Part shown: positions 1-8,809 of the stretch, piece after piece | How positions within the stretch are numbered: position 1 is the first letter of the stretch | Layout of the letters: each line of letters opens with the position of its first letter | Assembly (NCBI GenBank): GCA_032718475.1 | Contig: JAUCBJ010006729.1 | Location: 1 to 20,744 of the forward strand | DNA from: Nemertoderma westbladi | Lineage: Eukaryota; Xenacoelomorpha; Nemertodermatida; Nemertodermatidae | Length of the DNA stretch: 20,744 nucleotides | Direction: 5' to 3' | Notes under the pieces: generated by a model | Databases searched by the model: none | Told to the model about the DNA's origin: nothing | What the model saw: only the letters and a program-made list of their open reading frames with translations | Position numbers and translations under genes: made by a program

Positions 1-1388
1 ATAAACTTTCGGGGCGCTACTAACTTTGCATACAAGTACCCAGCGATATTATTCCTATTACCATACCTGATGTTTAGTGTATCCCAAACTTGTCTTAATC
101 CGTCTGGATGTCCAATAAACTTTAACGCCATTAACTTGGGAGATCCTTCCAAGCACTCGATGAGGTATCTAAGTTTTTCTCCATTAGATAGTACAGAGTT
201 CTGTATGTTATCTTTGTAATATTCATTAAAAGGTAACCATTTCATCTCATCTCCATTGAACTTGACGATCTCTCCCACCTTTACCGCTTGCCGGGCTTCG
301 GTTCTAGCCATTTGACGCGTAAAACTTTCTTGGGCCATCGTGTTATTTAATATCGAGTTATCGGTATATAAATTTCTCGGATTATGATCAGTTCTATGTG
401 GAATATCATTATCAACAGGTCTATAATTACCCTTAATAGGGTTCACTATAGGAGTTTCTACTTCGCTAGCAGTATATATGCGTGTAGGTTCCACACCTTG
501 CGCATGCGATACTTCAGACCTAACAGGTTGACACATTGTTACAGAGGGTGGTGGTATACCTCTTTGAGTATTTACTAATTTATCGCGTTCTAGCGCGATA
601 CTTTGCTGCACTTCTTGCAACTCTAGCCTACTTTCCCTTACTGTGCCCTTGAATTGCTGGACAGTCTCCTGCATCTGCCCGAGCAGGATATCCATCCCCC
701 GCCGTCCCTCGTCCACCCATTCGACCGCCGAAGCGGGAGTCGCCAACGTTGTAGCGGGCGGACGATGGACAACGGGCGACAAATTATGAATATTTCGCTC
801 GGGATCCAGGACCTGAACTGTCTCTGGGGCAGTTCTACGGGGCACAGGTAGCTTAGTGCTATGCAGAGGGAATTTAGAGGTAACTTCAGGGAGCACAGGT
901 GTGTCTATCACCGAAGGGGTGATTTCGAGAACAGGCCTAATTATTTCAGGCTCATCTACTATAGTAGGGAGTCTTTCTATTTTAATTATTTGGTCTGTGG
1001 GTTCTGTACTGCCTAAGTTGGTGCTATTTAGTTGCCTTCTAACAGCTGGAGGCAAATCAGGCAATTTCTGACGGTGGAATGTTCTTTTACGTCTGCTTAG
1101 ACGAGATCTATTTCCTTTGCCTTCAGTATCGGTGGTATCGCCTTCCTCAGATGATGTATATCCCTGTCTTTTGGGAGTAGATCGATTCATCATCTGCATA
1201 TTACTAGCTGTTAACTGTTTATTTATGCAGTCTTGATTCTCCTGAATGTTTTCCAATTCTAATTGGATGGTTTCTTCAGCCGCCCTCCGTTCTGCTTCTG
1301 CTACTGCTATTTTTCTTTCCGCTTCGGCCGCAGCTGCCGCCTTTGCCTCTGCCGCTGCCGCTTTTGCATAGCCTCTTTTAAGAATTTT
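1..1388 (-). CDS. BEL/Pao retrotransposon gag, C-terminal block (partial, runs off left edge)
   Basis: One minus-strand frame is open from an in-frame stop at 1389-1391 to base 1, about 460 codons, so the gene continues beyond the window. It starts inside an Ala/Glu/Lys-rich coiled-coil tract (about 1379-1290), then has a basic stretch (about 1115-1075), a Pro-rich linker, a second Gln/Glu-rich helix (about 700-570) and, at about 290-1, a DUF1759-like Gag domain with FNGDEMKW, a conserved F-N-E-Y-Y segment, EKLRYL and LEGSPK. This pattern is typical of BEL/Pao Gag, which builds the cytoplasmic particle that packages element RNA. No zinc knuckle or protease is reached. The block has no start codon of its own; the probable N-terminus lies at 4001-3584, separated by rearranged DNA. 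The domain call is firm; whether the locus is still expressed is unknown. Confidence 0.82.
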
Positions 1389-1431
1389 TTACTGGGCGGC
1401 ACAGTCACTCGCCATGGCAAATTGTATGAGT

Positions 1432-1455
1432 GGGGGGGGGGGGGGGGGGGGGGGG
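1432..1455. repeat. Poly-G tract, 24 G
   Basis: An uninterrupted run of 24 G lies about 40 bp beyond the point where the gag reading frame stops. A second run of 18 G occurs at 15472-15489. Long mononucleotide G runs are unstable and hard to sequence, so the length is unreliable and the site could mark a join. Confidence 0.9.
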
Positions 1456-1681
1456 TGAATTTGATACACATTTTTAATGTGTGTGAACGAAAAACTATTA
1501 AGCATACTGTAATATATTGTTTATTGACAATAATGGATATAATTTCTATAAGAAGCAACAAATAATTTTACAAAACTTAATTAAATCATTATTATACATA
1601 AATATTAAATTATAATACCAAGTTACTATTTAAACTCGGTTTCATTTCAACATTAGGGGCAACCTTTATACGTTAATAAAA

Positions 1682-2647
1682 TGCATCTTAAAGATCAACT
1701 ACATACAAATCTTCGACGGCCTCAGAAAGTCGAAAATAGTCGAGCAAACACGGGGAGTTCTTCAGGGAGACAGTCTCAGCCCCCTGCTGTTTATTCTGTT
1801 CATATTTGACATTGTCAGCCACATTAAAGGTTATCGTTCATATGCGTACCGATGGTGTTACAGTGGTGGTGTTTTCTAACCAAAACAATAAACTATTCTC
1901 CATTACTTAATTAACGGAAAGGAGCAGGTTACAGTGGTGGGCTTTTCTAACCAAAACAATAAACATTATCTCAATAACATAGGGTATTTCATACTTATAG
2001 TCTTATTTTTGCAATACGAAAATACCATCGGTACGGATATGAACTATAACTACATTAAACGTGCAATTGCCCACATCGGTAAACTCATAATATTGACGAT
2101 CTCTTGTTTTACGGAGACTCCCGGGAGGCAGCGCAGGCCGGGCTCGACGCGGTCGCAGTTTGGTCGGCAAAAAACGGTCTCGATGTTCCGTCGTGGCGGT
2201 CGCCTCGCCAACGCCGACAAGTTCACGTACAACGGAAACCCGGTTGAGATTGTCAACTCTAACAAATATCTCGGCATCACCCTGCAGACGACACTAAGTT
2301 TCTCGAAGCATGTAGCGGCAACTATGTGCAAAGCAGTCATGGCCATCCACTCAATTAACAAACCCGAACTGCTATCACTTACTACATCTATCAAATTGTT
2401 CCAGATAAAGATTTTACCAATCGTACTCTATGGTTGCAGGGAAATCTGGCCGTTCCTTACTGTAGCCAATATGATCGCAATCGACAAGATTAAATCTACT
2501 TACTTAAAGAAAGCGCTTTGCCTACACAAGTCAACCCACAACCGGCTAGTCATTGCACTCTGTAATGAACGGACTCTCGTCGCAGACTTCGTCGCCAAAC
2601 TCCATCTTCCACTAACTGCAAACTCTTATAAGCTGTACATATACTAA
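1682..2647 (+). pseudogene. LINE reverse transcriptase remnant, central and C-terminal parts, frameshifted
   Basis: Three plus-strand pieces in different frames resemble consecutive parts of one non-LTR reverse transcriptase. At 1682-1860 the frame has GVLQGDSLSPLLF, the RT palm motif of the LQGD/RQGD class. At about 2088-2190 another frame has DDLLFYGDS, equivalent to the catalytic (Y/F)xDD box but with Asn-Ile in front of the two Asp. From about 2185 a third frame continues to a stop at 2645-2647 with FRRGGRLA, KYLGITL and IVLYGCREIW, typical of the region after the palm. The stretch between pieces one and two is disturbed by inverted repeats. An intact LINE enzyme copies its RNA into a nicked chromosome; this copy cannot be active. 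The family within the LINEs is not resolved. Confidence 0.72.
1830..2050. repeat. 26-bp inverted repeat inside the LINE remnant
   Basis: Bases 1830-1855 and 2025-2050 are reverse complements with 24 of 26 matches. They sit between the LQGD motif and the DD box of the LINE remnant, where an intact gene would be continuous, so they mark a local inversion or fold-back duplication. Confidence 0.8.
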
Positions 2648-2689
2648 TTAGTTTATTGTTTTGGTTAGATTCAACCCGTCTGTAACCTG
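1925..2689. repeat. About 40-bp inverted repeats flanking the LINE 3' part, with an extra direct copy at 1857-1893
   Basis: The left arm 1925-1964 starts CAGGTTACAG and ends CTAACCAAAACAATAAAC. The right arm 2651-2689 is its reverse complement, well matched at the inner half and at the outer CAGGTTACAG. A further copy of the left arm lies at 1857-1893, 71 bp upstream. The 765-bp unit has the look of a terminal-inverted-repeat element, but no transposase or clear target-site duplication is visible, so inversion of local sequence is an alternative. Confidence 0.7.
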
Positions 2690-3510
2690 TGTTTTTTTTT
2701 GTGAAAACCTGATATTCTTCACATGGGGGTAACTGCAAAGTGAAATATAACGGCAGAAAGTCTGGTATTCTTCACATGGGCATAAATATACTTATTAAAA
2801 ATAATATAATTAAATTTATAAGAAAAATAATATCAGTATCATAAATAAATAAATAAATATACAGTATCATAAAAATCATTATTAAAACTTAATAAATTAT
2901 TATTAATAAAATAATAATAGTATTATTATAATTATATCAAATTATTAATAAATGTACATAGACGAACCCTAATTAAGTAGTTACACACTTAATTTTCAAA
3001 ACCAATTTATTACATAATAAAGCAATGATGCAATGTAAGCCCTGCCGTCTCGGGGTAGTTTATAATGACTAATAAACTTCTAAATATCTCCTGAATACTA
3101 ATTGTAAAATATACTGAAAACTGACTACTCTTAACAGGGGTAGGGGGCTAAAGGTGCCAGACAGGTAAGTATGGTGATAGCAAGCAGCCTTGGAAGTTGG
3201 AACTATCCAATATCCATCTGAGGCACCAATTAACTGCAGTAAGCCTATCAGGAATCTATAGACATGTACACAATGATAGGACCAAAGGCGACCTTTACTA
3301 ACATTAGTAAAGGTCGCATTGGGTTGGACACTGACTCATCCCTCCACTACTACTACTACTACTGTACTATGGCTATCACCCATTGAAGTCTCTGTGCTGT
3401 CAATCACTTATTCCTTTAGAAGTTTATGTAGGTACTTTACTGGGATTGATACATATTAGATTGGTCGCTGGCTGAGGCTAGTCCAGATATAATATATTAG
3501 GAAGGCACTC
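2690..3510. other. Non-coding, A+T-rich spacer inside the broken gag locus
   Basis: I see no gene here. A 15-bp motif (TATTCTTCACATGGG) occurs twice, at 2713-2727 and 2766-2780. About 2780-2950 is almost pure A and T. A (CTA)n microsatellite lies at 3345-3363, and a perfect hairpin at 3288-3317. Confidence 0.7.
3288..3317. repeat. Perfect 13-bp hairpin with ACAT loop
   Basis: GCGACCTTTACTA (3288-3300), loop ACAT, then the exact reverse complement (3305-3317). No CTRR end follows within about 12 bases on either strand, so it does not match a Helitron terminus. Function unknown. Confidence 0.85.
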
Positions 3511-3518
3511 TGGCTGTG

Positions 3519-3583
3519 ACTGGGCGGCAAATTGATTCAACTGGGCGGCACTTGTGCCGCCTAGTGGCAAAGTTAAACGAGGC
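3519..3583. other. Inversion / fold-back junction of the gag gene
   Basis: The motif ACTGGGCGGCA occurs in plus orientation near 3519 and 3540 and in inverted form at 3555-3565, where TGCCGCCTAGT forms a near-perfect hairpin with the 3540 copy (loop CTTG). After it, the bases to 3583 match the reverse complement of about 1366-1401 (shared GAGGCTATGC), and from 3584 the gag repeat resumes on the opposite strand. The motif is also at 1391-1401. A piece of gag has thus been copied or flipped head-to-head. Confidence 0.65.
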
Positions 3584-4001
3584 TATGCGCTTTTGCCTCT
3601 GCCGCTGCCTCTGCCGCTGCCGCTTTTGCCTCTGCCGCTGCCTCTGCCGCTTTTTTATCCGCTTCTGCCGCTGCCACTGCCGCTGCTGCTGTCTTTCTAT
3701 CTTCTATCCGTTTTTTCTTTACTTGTTCTTCTTGGACTCGTGTCAGGCGGAGTTGTTCATCAAATTTAGCCTGATTCGCAGCCCTCATTTCCACATCGAT
3801 GGCATCCAACACAAGCTTGGTTCCCTCACTATTAGGGCTAAGTCCCTCTAACCTTCTCCTCAACTCGTCATTACCTAAAAAACGTTGATAGTCTGACAGA
3901 TAGATGTCAATGGCATCCCTCTTATGCGGTTTCTCTGCTGTCACTTCGCTCTCGGTTGTATCTAGTAGACTGTCTGACAGGTTCTGCTTTGCGTCAGACA
4001 T
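3573..4001 (-). pseudogene. BEL/Pao-type gag, N-terminal block, broken at an inversion junction
   Basis: This frame starts at a true ATG (3999-4001, MSDAKQN) and runs 142 codons. An acidic N-terminus is followed by a charged helical region (RFLGNDELRRRLEGL) and then a long Ala/Glu/Lys coiled coil with AEAKA repeats. The same style of Ala-rich coil opens the block at 1388-1, so I infer that the two were once one gag gene. The last four codons and stop (3573-3584) come from DNA in the wrong orientation: at about 3583 the sequence switches to a plus-strand copy of the segment around 1370-1400. The gene is therefore interrupted inside its coil. Runs of Leu and Pro read on the plus strand here are only the shadow of this repeat. 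I recognise the assignment by composition and neighbourhood, not by a named domain. Confidence 0.6.
3585..3690. repeat. Imperfect GCCTCTGCCGCTGCC-type coding repeat
   Basis: A short-period repeat, read on the minus strand, encodes the Ala/Glu/Lys coiled-coil heptad-like tract of gag. A related tract is at about 1335-1367. Such tracts recombine easily and coincide with the break between the two gag blocks. Confidence 0.75.
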
Positions 4002-4136
4002 GCTTATGTGTACAGTTGAATGTCTACTGCTGTATTACAGTCTGAGCAAGTCTAGTAACTCAGTATTAACTGCTAGCCTAGTAATTAATTACCGGTACTA
4101 CTACTCAGTGTAGCGTGGTATATATAATATATTAGA

Positions 4137-4505
4137 ATACCGGTATGCTTATAGTATATATAACTATTATTACAGACTAGGTTTATCACAGAATACCGGT
4201 ATAACTTTAGCACAAATATATATAAATATATAATAGGCCTATCGGGAATACCGGTATACAGCTTACAGTTTGTAGTATATATAATTCTGGACTAGAATTA
4301 ATTACAAGTACCAGTATAATTTCAGCCTAAATTTATAGAAATAAAGATAATAGGCCTATCGTAAATACCGGTATGCAGTTTACACTTATAGTGTATATAT
4401 ATAAGTATAATTACAAACTAGAATTAATTACAGAATACCGGTATGATTTCAACCTAAAATTTATAGAAATAAATATAATAAGCTTATTGTAAATACCGGT
4501 ATATC
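4137..4505. repeat. Composite tandem repeat punctuated by AATACCGGTAT
   Basis: Two alternating half-units, each opening with (A)ATACCGGTAT, repeat about three times at 4137, 4193, 4247, (4309, mutated to ACCAGTAT), 4365, 4434 and 4492. One half-unit ends AACTAGAATTAATTACAG, the other carries TTTATAGAAATAAATATAAT and usually TAGGCCTAT. The full period is roughly 110-127 bp. It lies just upstream of the gag ATG on the minus strand, in what would be the element's leader. Confidence 0.85.
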
Positions 4506-5441
4506 AATTATTTTAAATAACTGAATTTCTGAATTTCAAGGGTTACTTGGTTACCTTAACTTACTTTATTGCCGTTATTTAAGCAGTAGTCCAACTGATA
4601 TTGAGACCTAATGGTTGTATGGTAGGCCTATGATTTATAAATCGTTAGATTTGATTTATAATATATATATACCCGTTTAATGGGTTTTGTCAATGTTGAA
4701 ATAAATGTTATTATTTCTGGGGTAATCACTACACAAAGCGGTACGCTTTCAGTGAAGTGTTACTTATAGGACACTAAAACAAATAATTCTAATTTACCTA
4801 AGTTACTTAATACTACAAATTACGTACAATTCGGGTGAGATTACAATCTCTAAATAAACACAAAAATTTACAAAAAACACAAAAATACGAATTTTTCAGG
4901 GTAATTTTACAAGAAGTCTACAAACCAGCCTAACAAAGGGTTAGAAATCTGGTTATTACAACGGACAGGGTTCTACGGTATTTGAAAATAATACGTAGTA
5001 GTAAGTACACTGCGTTGTCCAGATAGGAAAATACCACCGCCTGACGACCTATAGCCGTATCGCTATAGGTTCTACGTTATGTATCACGGAGTGTTCCTAC
5101 CTAGAAGTTAATAGAGCTAATCGAAAGTGCCTATCAACCACTTTACAACACAAATGTAATGCCTACACTAATTACTTTCGGAAAGCACTGTACACTAAAC
5201 CCTAAATTAGGAACGAGTACTTGTACAACATATAATCAGTAGTTAAATATACTTGAACAGCTAAAAGAACCACGGCATCTGCTGGAGTGACCGATGCACA
5301 AAATCACCAGTCTTTACCTACGCCAAGCAGCCCGTATAGTACCGGGGTTAATTTAACTATAGCGGTATGTATAACAAACACAATTACTGTAGGAACAAAC
5401 TTGGGGAATGAATGTTGCGGATAATCGCATAAACTCTGAAT
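4506..5441. other. Non-coding leader-like region, no gene seen
   Basis: No long reading frame on either strand. It contains one TAGGCCTA palindrome (about 4623), an A-rich stretch around 4850-4910 and a perfect 9-bp hairpin at 5047-5070 (ACCTATAGC, loop CGTATC, inverted arm). It probably belongs to the 5' region of the left BEL-like element, but this rests on position only. Confidence 0.5.
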
Positions 5442-6015
5442 AATAAATATTACGCTACGCGTACAAACTACTCAAACAAAATGCAGACCGAACACTGACA
5501 GACTACTATCAAGCCTAAACAAACTACGGTATATGCAGACTCCGAAATAATTAGGTAGTATGCGTTCTAACCCAGTAGTACGACTTATTCTTTAGTTGGG
5601 GGTTTACCTTACAGCATTCGCTGCCCCTACTTCCTAACCGTTCTTTATCGGACAAGTGATCTACTCACGCTGCAATCCGTTCAGACCTAATAACAGCCAG
5701 ACAACTATCCAGCCTACAAATTATCTAAATAAATATTATACGCTACCCGTACAAACTTACACAAACAAAGTACAGACTCAACGATGGCAGACTACTCTCA
5801 AGCCTAAATAAACTACAGGACATGCAGACTCCGAAATAATTAGGTAGTATGCGCTCTAACCCAGTAGTACGACTTATTCTTTAATTGGGGGTTTACCTTA
5901 CAGCATTCGCTGCCCCTACTTCCTAACCGTTCTTTATCGGACAGGTGATCTACACACACTGCAATCCGTTCAGACTTAACAGCAATCAGACAACAGCTCA
6001 GCCTACAAATTGTCT
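5442..6015. repeat. 286-bp tandem duplication with a 130-bp highly conserved core
   Basis: Copy one is 5442-5727 and copy two 5728-6015. The cores 5535-5664 and 5824-5953 differ at only three positions by eye, all transitions, whereas the preceding 85 bp differ at about fifteen plus indels. No reading frame is kept through the core. Confidence 0.9.
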
Positions 6016-6182
6016 GCACAATCTGATCAGGCTTACACGCCTTCTGCTCAATACTGGCCTACAAACAAATAAAACTTGACAGAAATAAGTAAAATCTCAA
6101 TAAAAACCAGGCGTCCCCGATTAATTATTAAGACCTACCGGCATATATAATCAAATCGAATAATACTAATGTACTTATACGG

Positions 6183-6258
6183 GAAGTACCGGTTAGGACA
6201 GTTAGGCCTACGGACCTACAGAAGTACCGGTTCTGGCAGTTGGACCTACGGGCCTACA
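6183..6258. repeat. 38-bp unit in two tandem copies plus a partial third
   Basis: Units at 6183-6220 and 6221-6258 both start GAAGTACCGGTT and end CCTACA; a degraded third begins at 6259. The surrounding 6016-6337 has no gene but further ACCGGT sites (for example TTACCGGTTGACCGGTAC at about 6278). Confidence 0.85.
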
Positions 6259-6790
6259 GATGTACCTTTCAGGGTTACCGGTTGACCGGTACTTTCAACT
6301 TTATTGCTTACTGCAATAAAGAAGCTATATCCGTTATTGTTCACGCTTTCAGACCTTTGGCAGTTTAACCCGCCAAATTAGGATGTCTTCTAGATAATAA
6401 ATCACTTTTAGTCTATGACAAGTATTTAATTCACTACACTAGTCGAAACCAATCTGTGCGCGATCATTCACCCGCTGGATATACCCGGGAGATTGGGTTC
6501 GACGGCTTAATCTTATTGCTATGTAAGCCTAATTTATTATTCGACTGACAGTATTATATAATCTCTGACAATATTATTCACCTTCGGGGAATATTAACAG
6601 TTCCTTTAGGACGTGGCGCTCTATCTATACAAACAGAGTTATGACTTAAACTACTCACAACGATATGGCTTAGTTATAATTCACATATATGGCGCATTCT
6701 TTAGGAAATGCTTCGTTATCAGGCTCACTCATACACAATGCTGCACAATACTGCACACTGATCTGCCGATCTTCACTGATTTTAGTCACA

Positions 6791-6799
6791 TATAAAAGG
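6791..6799 (+). promoter_or_regulatory. TATA-box-like TATAAAAGG conserved in both LTR-like copies
   Basis: The sequence CACATATAAAAGGAACAC is identical here and at 16029-16037. It points along the plus strand, opposite to the gag reading direction, so it would drive plus-strand transcription if functional. Confidence 0.4.
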
Positions 6800-7033
6800 A
6801 ACACGGACCGAATCATGTAGGGTCTATCAAATAACATTAAATTCACTTCAAACCACTCAACATAGGTCGCAATCATTTATCTGTAACCTTTCTCTCTTAC
6901 CTTCGGTATATCAAGAATATTGGGTTTTCGGGGTTATTTGTCGTTATTCCAAATATAATAATTCATCAACCATATTATGAAGAACTGACAGTAAATAGCA
7001 GTATAACAATATAAAAGTATGCACAGTGTTACA

Positions 7034-7083
7034 CAGTATGCAGTGTATGCAGTACTGCAGTATGCAGTATGCAGTATGCAGAT
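7034..7083. repeat. (TATGCAG)n short tandem repeat
   Basis: Several perfect and near-perfect 7-bp units, seen only in copy 1 of the LTR-like repeat; the matching place in copy 2 is unrelated sequence. Confidence 0.8.
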
Positions 7084-7839
7084 AACGGATATATGTCCTT
7101 ATAATTAAGCCTACTAGTGTAGGGCTAAAGCAGAAAAGCACAAAATACTCCAAAGCCGTTCTTCCTGGCTTAGAATCACCAACAACACTGATAAGAATAA
7201 CTATAAGAATACCAGCTACCCTTATTCCACGAAGCTCCCGTCCAACACAGAGAAAGAGCAGTGAGATAGGAAAATTCAGTTCAGTAGCTCTGTGATAGGT
7301 CAAAATCAAAGCCAACTCAAATCCTATTGGCAGATACAGAAGGCAGGGCTATGGGGCAACGTGGCAATATCAGCCGTTAGCAGTCGTCATGGTAGCGACA
7401 CTGTTTTCAAGAGTATCGAGCTTTTACGTCACGAAATTGCAGATTATGTCCTCTAAAGTACAAATACAGAAGAAATGGCTTTTATGTCCTCCAAAACACC
7501 AGTACAGCAAGGACACGGCCTTTTATGCCTGGTAAACCAACCACAGAGTACTTTACGGGGATAATAACCGGCTAATTACGCAAAAGCTTTTACAAATATA
7601 TTGTACAATTTCGTAAAAGATAGACTTCATTATTCTCTACAGGCAACCAAAATTTAAGCTCTGGAAAATGAGGCGTTCCCGAGAAATTTAATATTTTCTA
7701 AAAACCACATAATCTGTCGTAGCTGACGTCAGACTGCATGATTTTTCACCAAACTTTCTAAACTTTCCCCCTACTACTTACCTACTAAGATTGGTTCAAT
7801 TCCGAATCAGCGATGACGAGAAATTCGCTTTCAAACATT

Positions 7840-8065
7840 TACCAGGCAGACGGACATCCCCATTTGCCTTATATGAACCGTATGCCAAGGCTCGCCAACG
7901 ACGTTTCTCGCCCCACATGTGGTCATACCAAATCTACTTTTCTGGCTACCAACACCAACACAAGGTAGGCGTAGGCATGGACGATCGGCTGACCAACTTG
8001 AAAGGGATACTGGACTTGAGAGGAACGAAATTGCGACAACTATCGAGCCTGGAAGGATCTCATTC
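7840..8065 (+). pseudogene. LINE reverse transcriptase 3'-end fragment, frameshifted
   Basis: A plus-strand frame from about 7905 reads LLFWLPTPTQGRRRHGRS followed by DQLERDTGLERNEI. This matches the conserved end of a LINE polyprotein group (pattern LLFW-P-x-G-R-R-G-R, then D-x-L-x-x-DTGL). Just before it another frame reads ALYEPYAKARQRRFSPH, corresponding to the usual LYG...RRL-x-F-x-GH segment, so at least one frameshift separates them. The upstream catalytic part is absent. The piece at 9230-9801 is a better preserved tail of the same general type. Confidence 0.5.
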
Positions 8066-8112
8066 TCATTTCCACTCAAAATTAAACTATATTATAATAA
8101 ACTAATAAAATA

Positions 8113-8151
8113 GGAAATTTCCGGACAATAATGTCTGTCTTGGAAATTTCC
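8113..8151. repeat. Inverted pair of GGAAATTTCC palindromes
   Basis: GGAAATTTCC occurs at 8113-8122 and 8142-8151, each self-complementary, and the two lie in an imperfect inverted repeat with GGACA and TGTCT inside. The 10-mer fits the Rel/NF-kB site consensus, but nothing else supports regulation. Confidence 0.6.
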
Positions 8152-8699
8152 TCACATCGTAAGATAAATTGTATGCAAAGTGAAGAGTTATTTGACAAGG
8201 GTTAAACTATAATTTTTTAAACGCTTTTATATTTAACAATAAGCCGCACAAAAATTATTAATAAACAAATCATTACTCAGTAAGTTAAACTGAAAAAACA
8301 ACCGGTCTAGCTATGACAGCATTAGATCGCGTGCAACTATATTTAATAATAATAAGATTAAAGTAGGGCCTAACACACCAATAAGTTAAATTCAGAAAAA
8401 ATATTCAGAAACTTGCCAATGTATCACTGTATCCAATATCCATTGCGTTACTGATACAAACATTTTAAATGATGCTACTGGAAGATTGGTTATGTTAGAT
8501 AACAGCTGAAGATTATATATAAAATTAAAAAAAATAAAATTAAAAAAAATTCCAATGAAAATAAAATTGATAAAATTATTTTTTTCATGGCCTTTTTGAG
8601 ACAGCCCACCCAATACAAAAAACAACAATATGGCCCAAATCAGCGTCTGAAAGCAATAACTTGTCAAATTAGTTAATGTAGTAGATAATAACCCATCAA
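8152..8699. other. A+T-rich non-coding stretch
   Basis: No supported gene. A hydrophobic minus-strand frame at 8392-8667 is explained by runs of A and T. The stretch lies downstream of the transporter exon's stop codon and probably holds or follows its 3' untranslated region. Confidence 0.55.
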
Positions 8700-8705
8700 T
8701 TTATT
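8700..8705 (-). terminator. Candidate poly(A) signal AATAAA of the transporter gene
   Basis: TTTATT on the plus strand reads AATAAA on the minus strand, about 105 bases after the stop codon at 8810-8812. In DNA this A+T-rich a chance match is likely. Confidence 0.35.
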
Positions 8706-8809
8706 TTAAATTAAACAAATTAATATCATGAAATGTAAAGATAAAGTTTTATCCGGTTTATCTTATTTCTCGAATTGAAAAGAGCCCATGTTTTAAATAT
8801 TTTTAGCAA

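Larger units (their letters stand above)
6338..7594 (-). mobile_element. LTR-like 1.26-kb repeat, copy 1
   Basis: This sequence is homologous along its length to 15576-16834, in direct orientation at an offset of 9238-9240 bp. Homology starts at TGTTC and stops at TTTTACA in both copies, giving the TGT...ACA ends expected of LTRs. The flanks (GTTAT and AATAT) are not a target-site duplication, so it is not a simple solo LTR. As it lies upstream of the minus-strand gag, it could be the 5' LTR of that element, but the bases after it on the minus strand do not start with the TGG of a usual tRNA primer site. Strand is inferred. Divergence is modest in 6338-6990 and greater beyond, with a private 7-bp repeat at about 7034-7083. 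Confidence 0.65.

Noticed and set aside
3288-3330. Hairpin considered as a Helitron 3' end
   Set aside because: No CTRR terminus follows the stem on either strand and no Rep/helicase sequence is nearby.
3516-3851. Plus-strand Leu/Pro- and Cys/Arg-rich frames across the gag repeat
   Set aside because: They are the antisense reading of the Ala/Glu/Lys repeat of the minus-strand gag block, which has a true ATG and sensible composition.
6613-6795. A 60-codon frame present in both LTR-like copies (also 15851-16033)
   Set aside because: It starts at GTG, not ATG, and most differences between copies change the amino acid, so there is no sign of coding constraint; conservation is that of the repeat.
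7785-7815. GGTTCAATTCC resembling a tRNA T-loop / B box
   Set aside because: The flanking T-stem does not pair and no acceptor, D or anticodon arm could be placed.
8392-8667. Hydrophobic minus-strand frame suggesting a membrane protein
   Set aside because: The hydrophobic residues come from A/T runs (Phe, Ile, Asn codons), and it lies downstream of the transporter stop codon.
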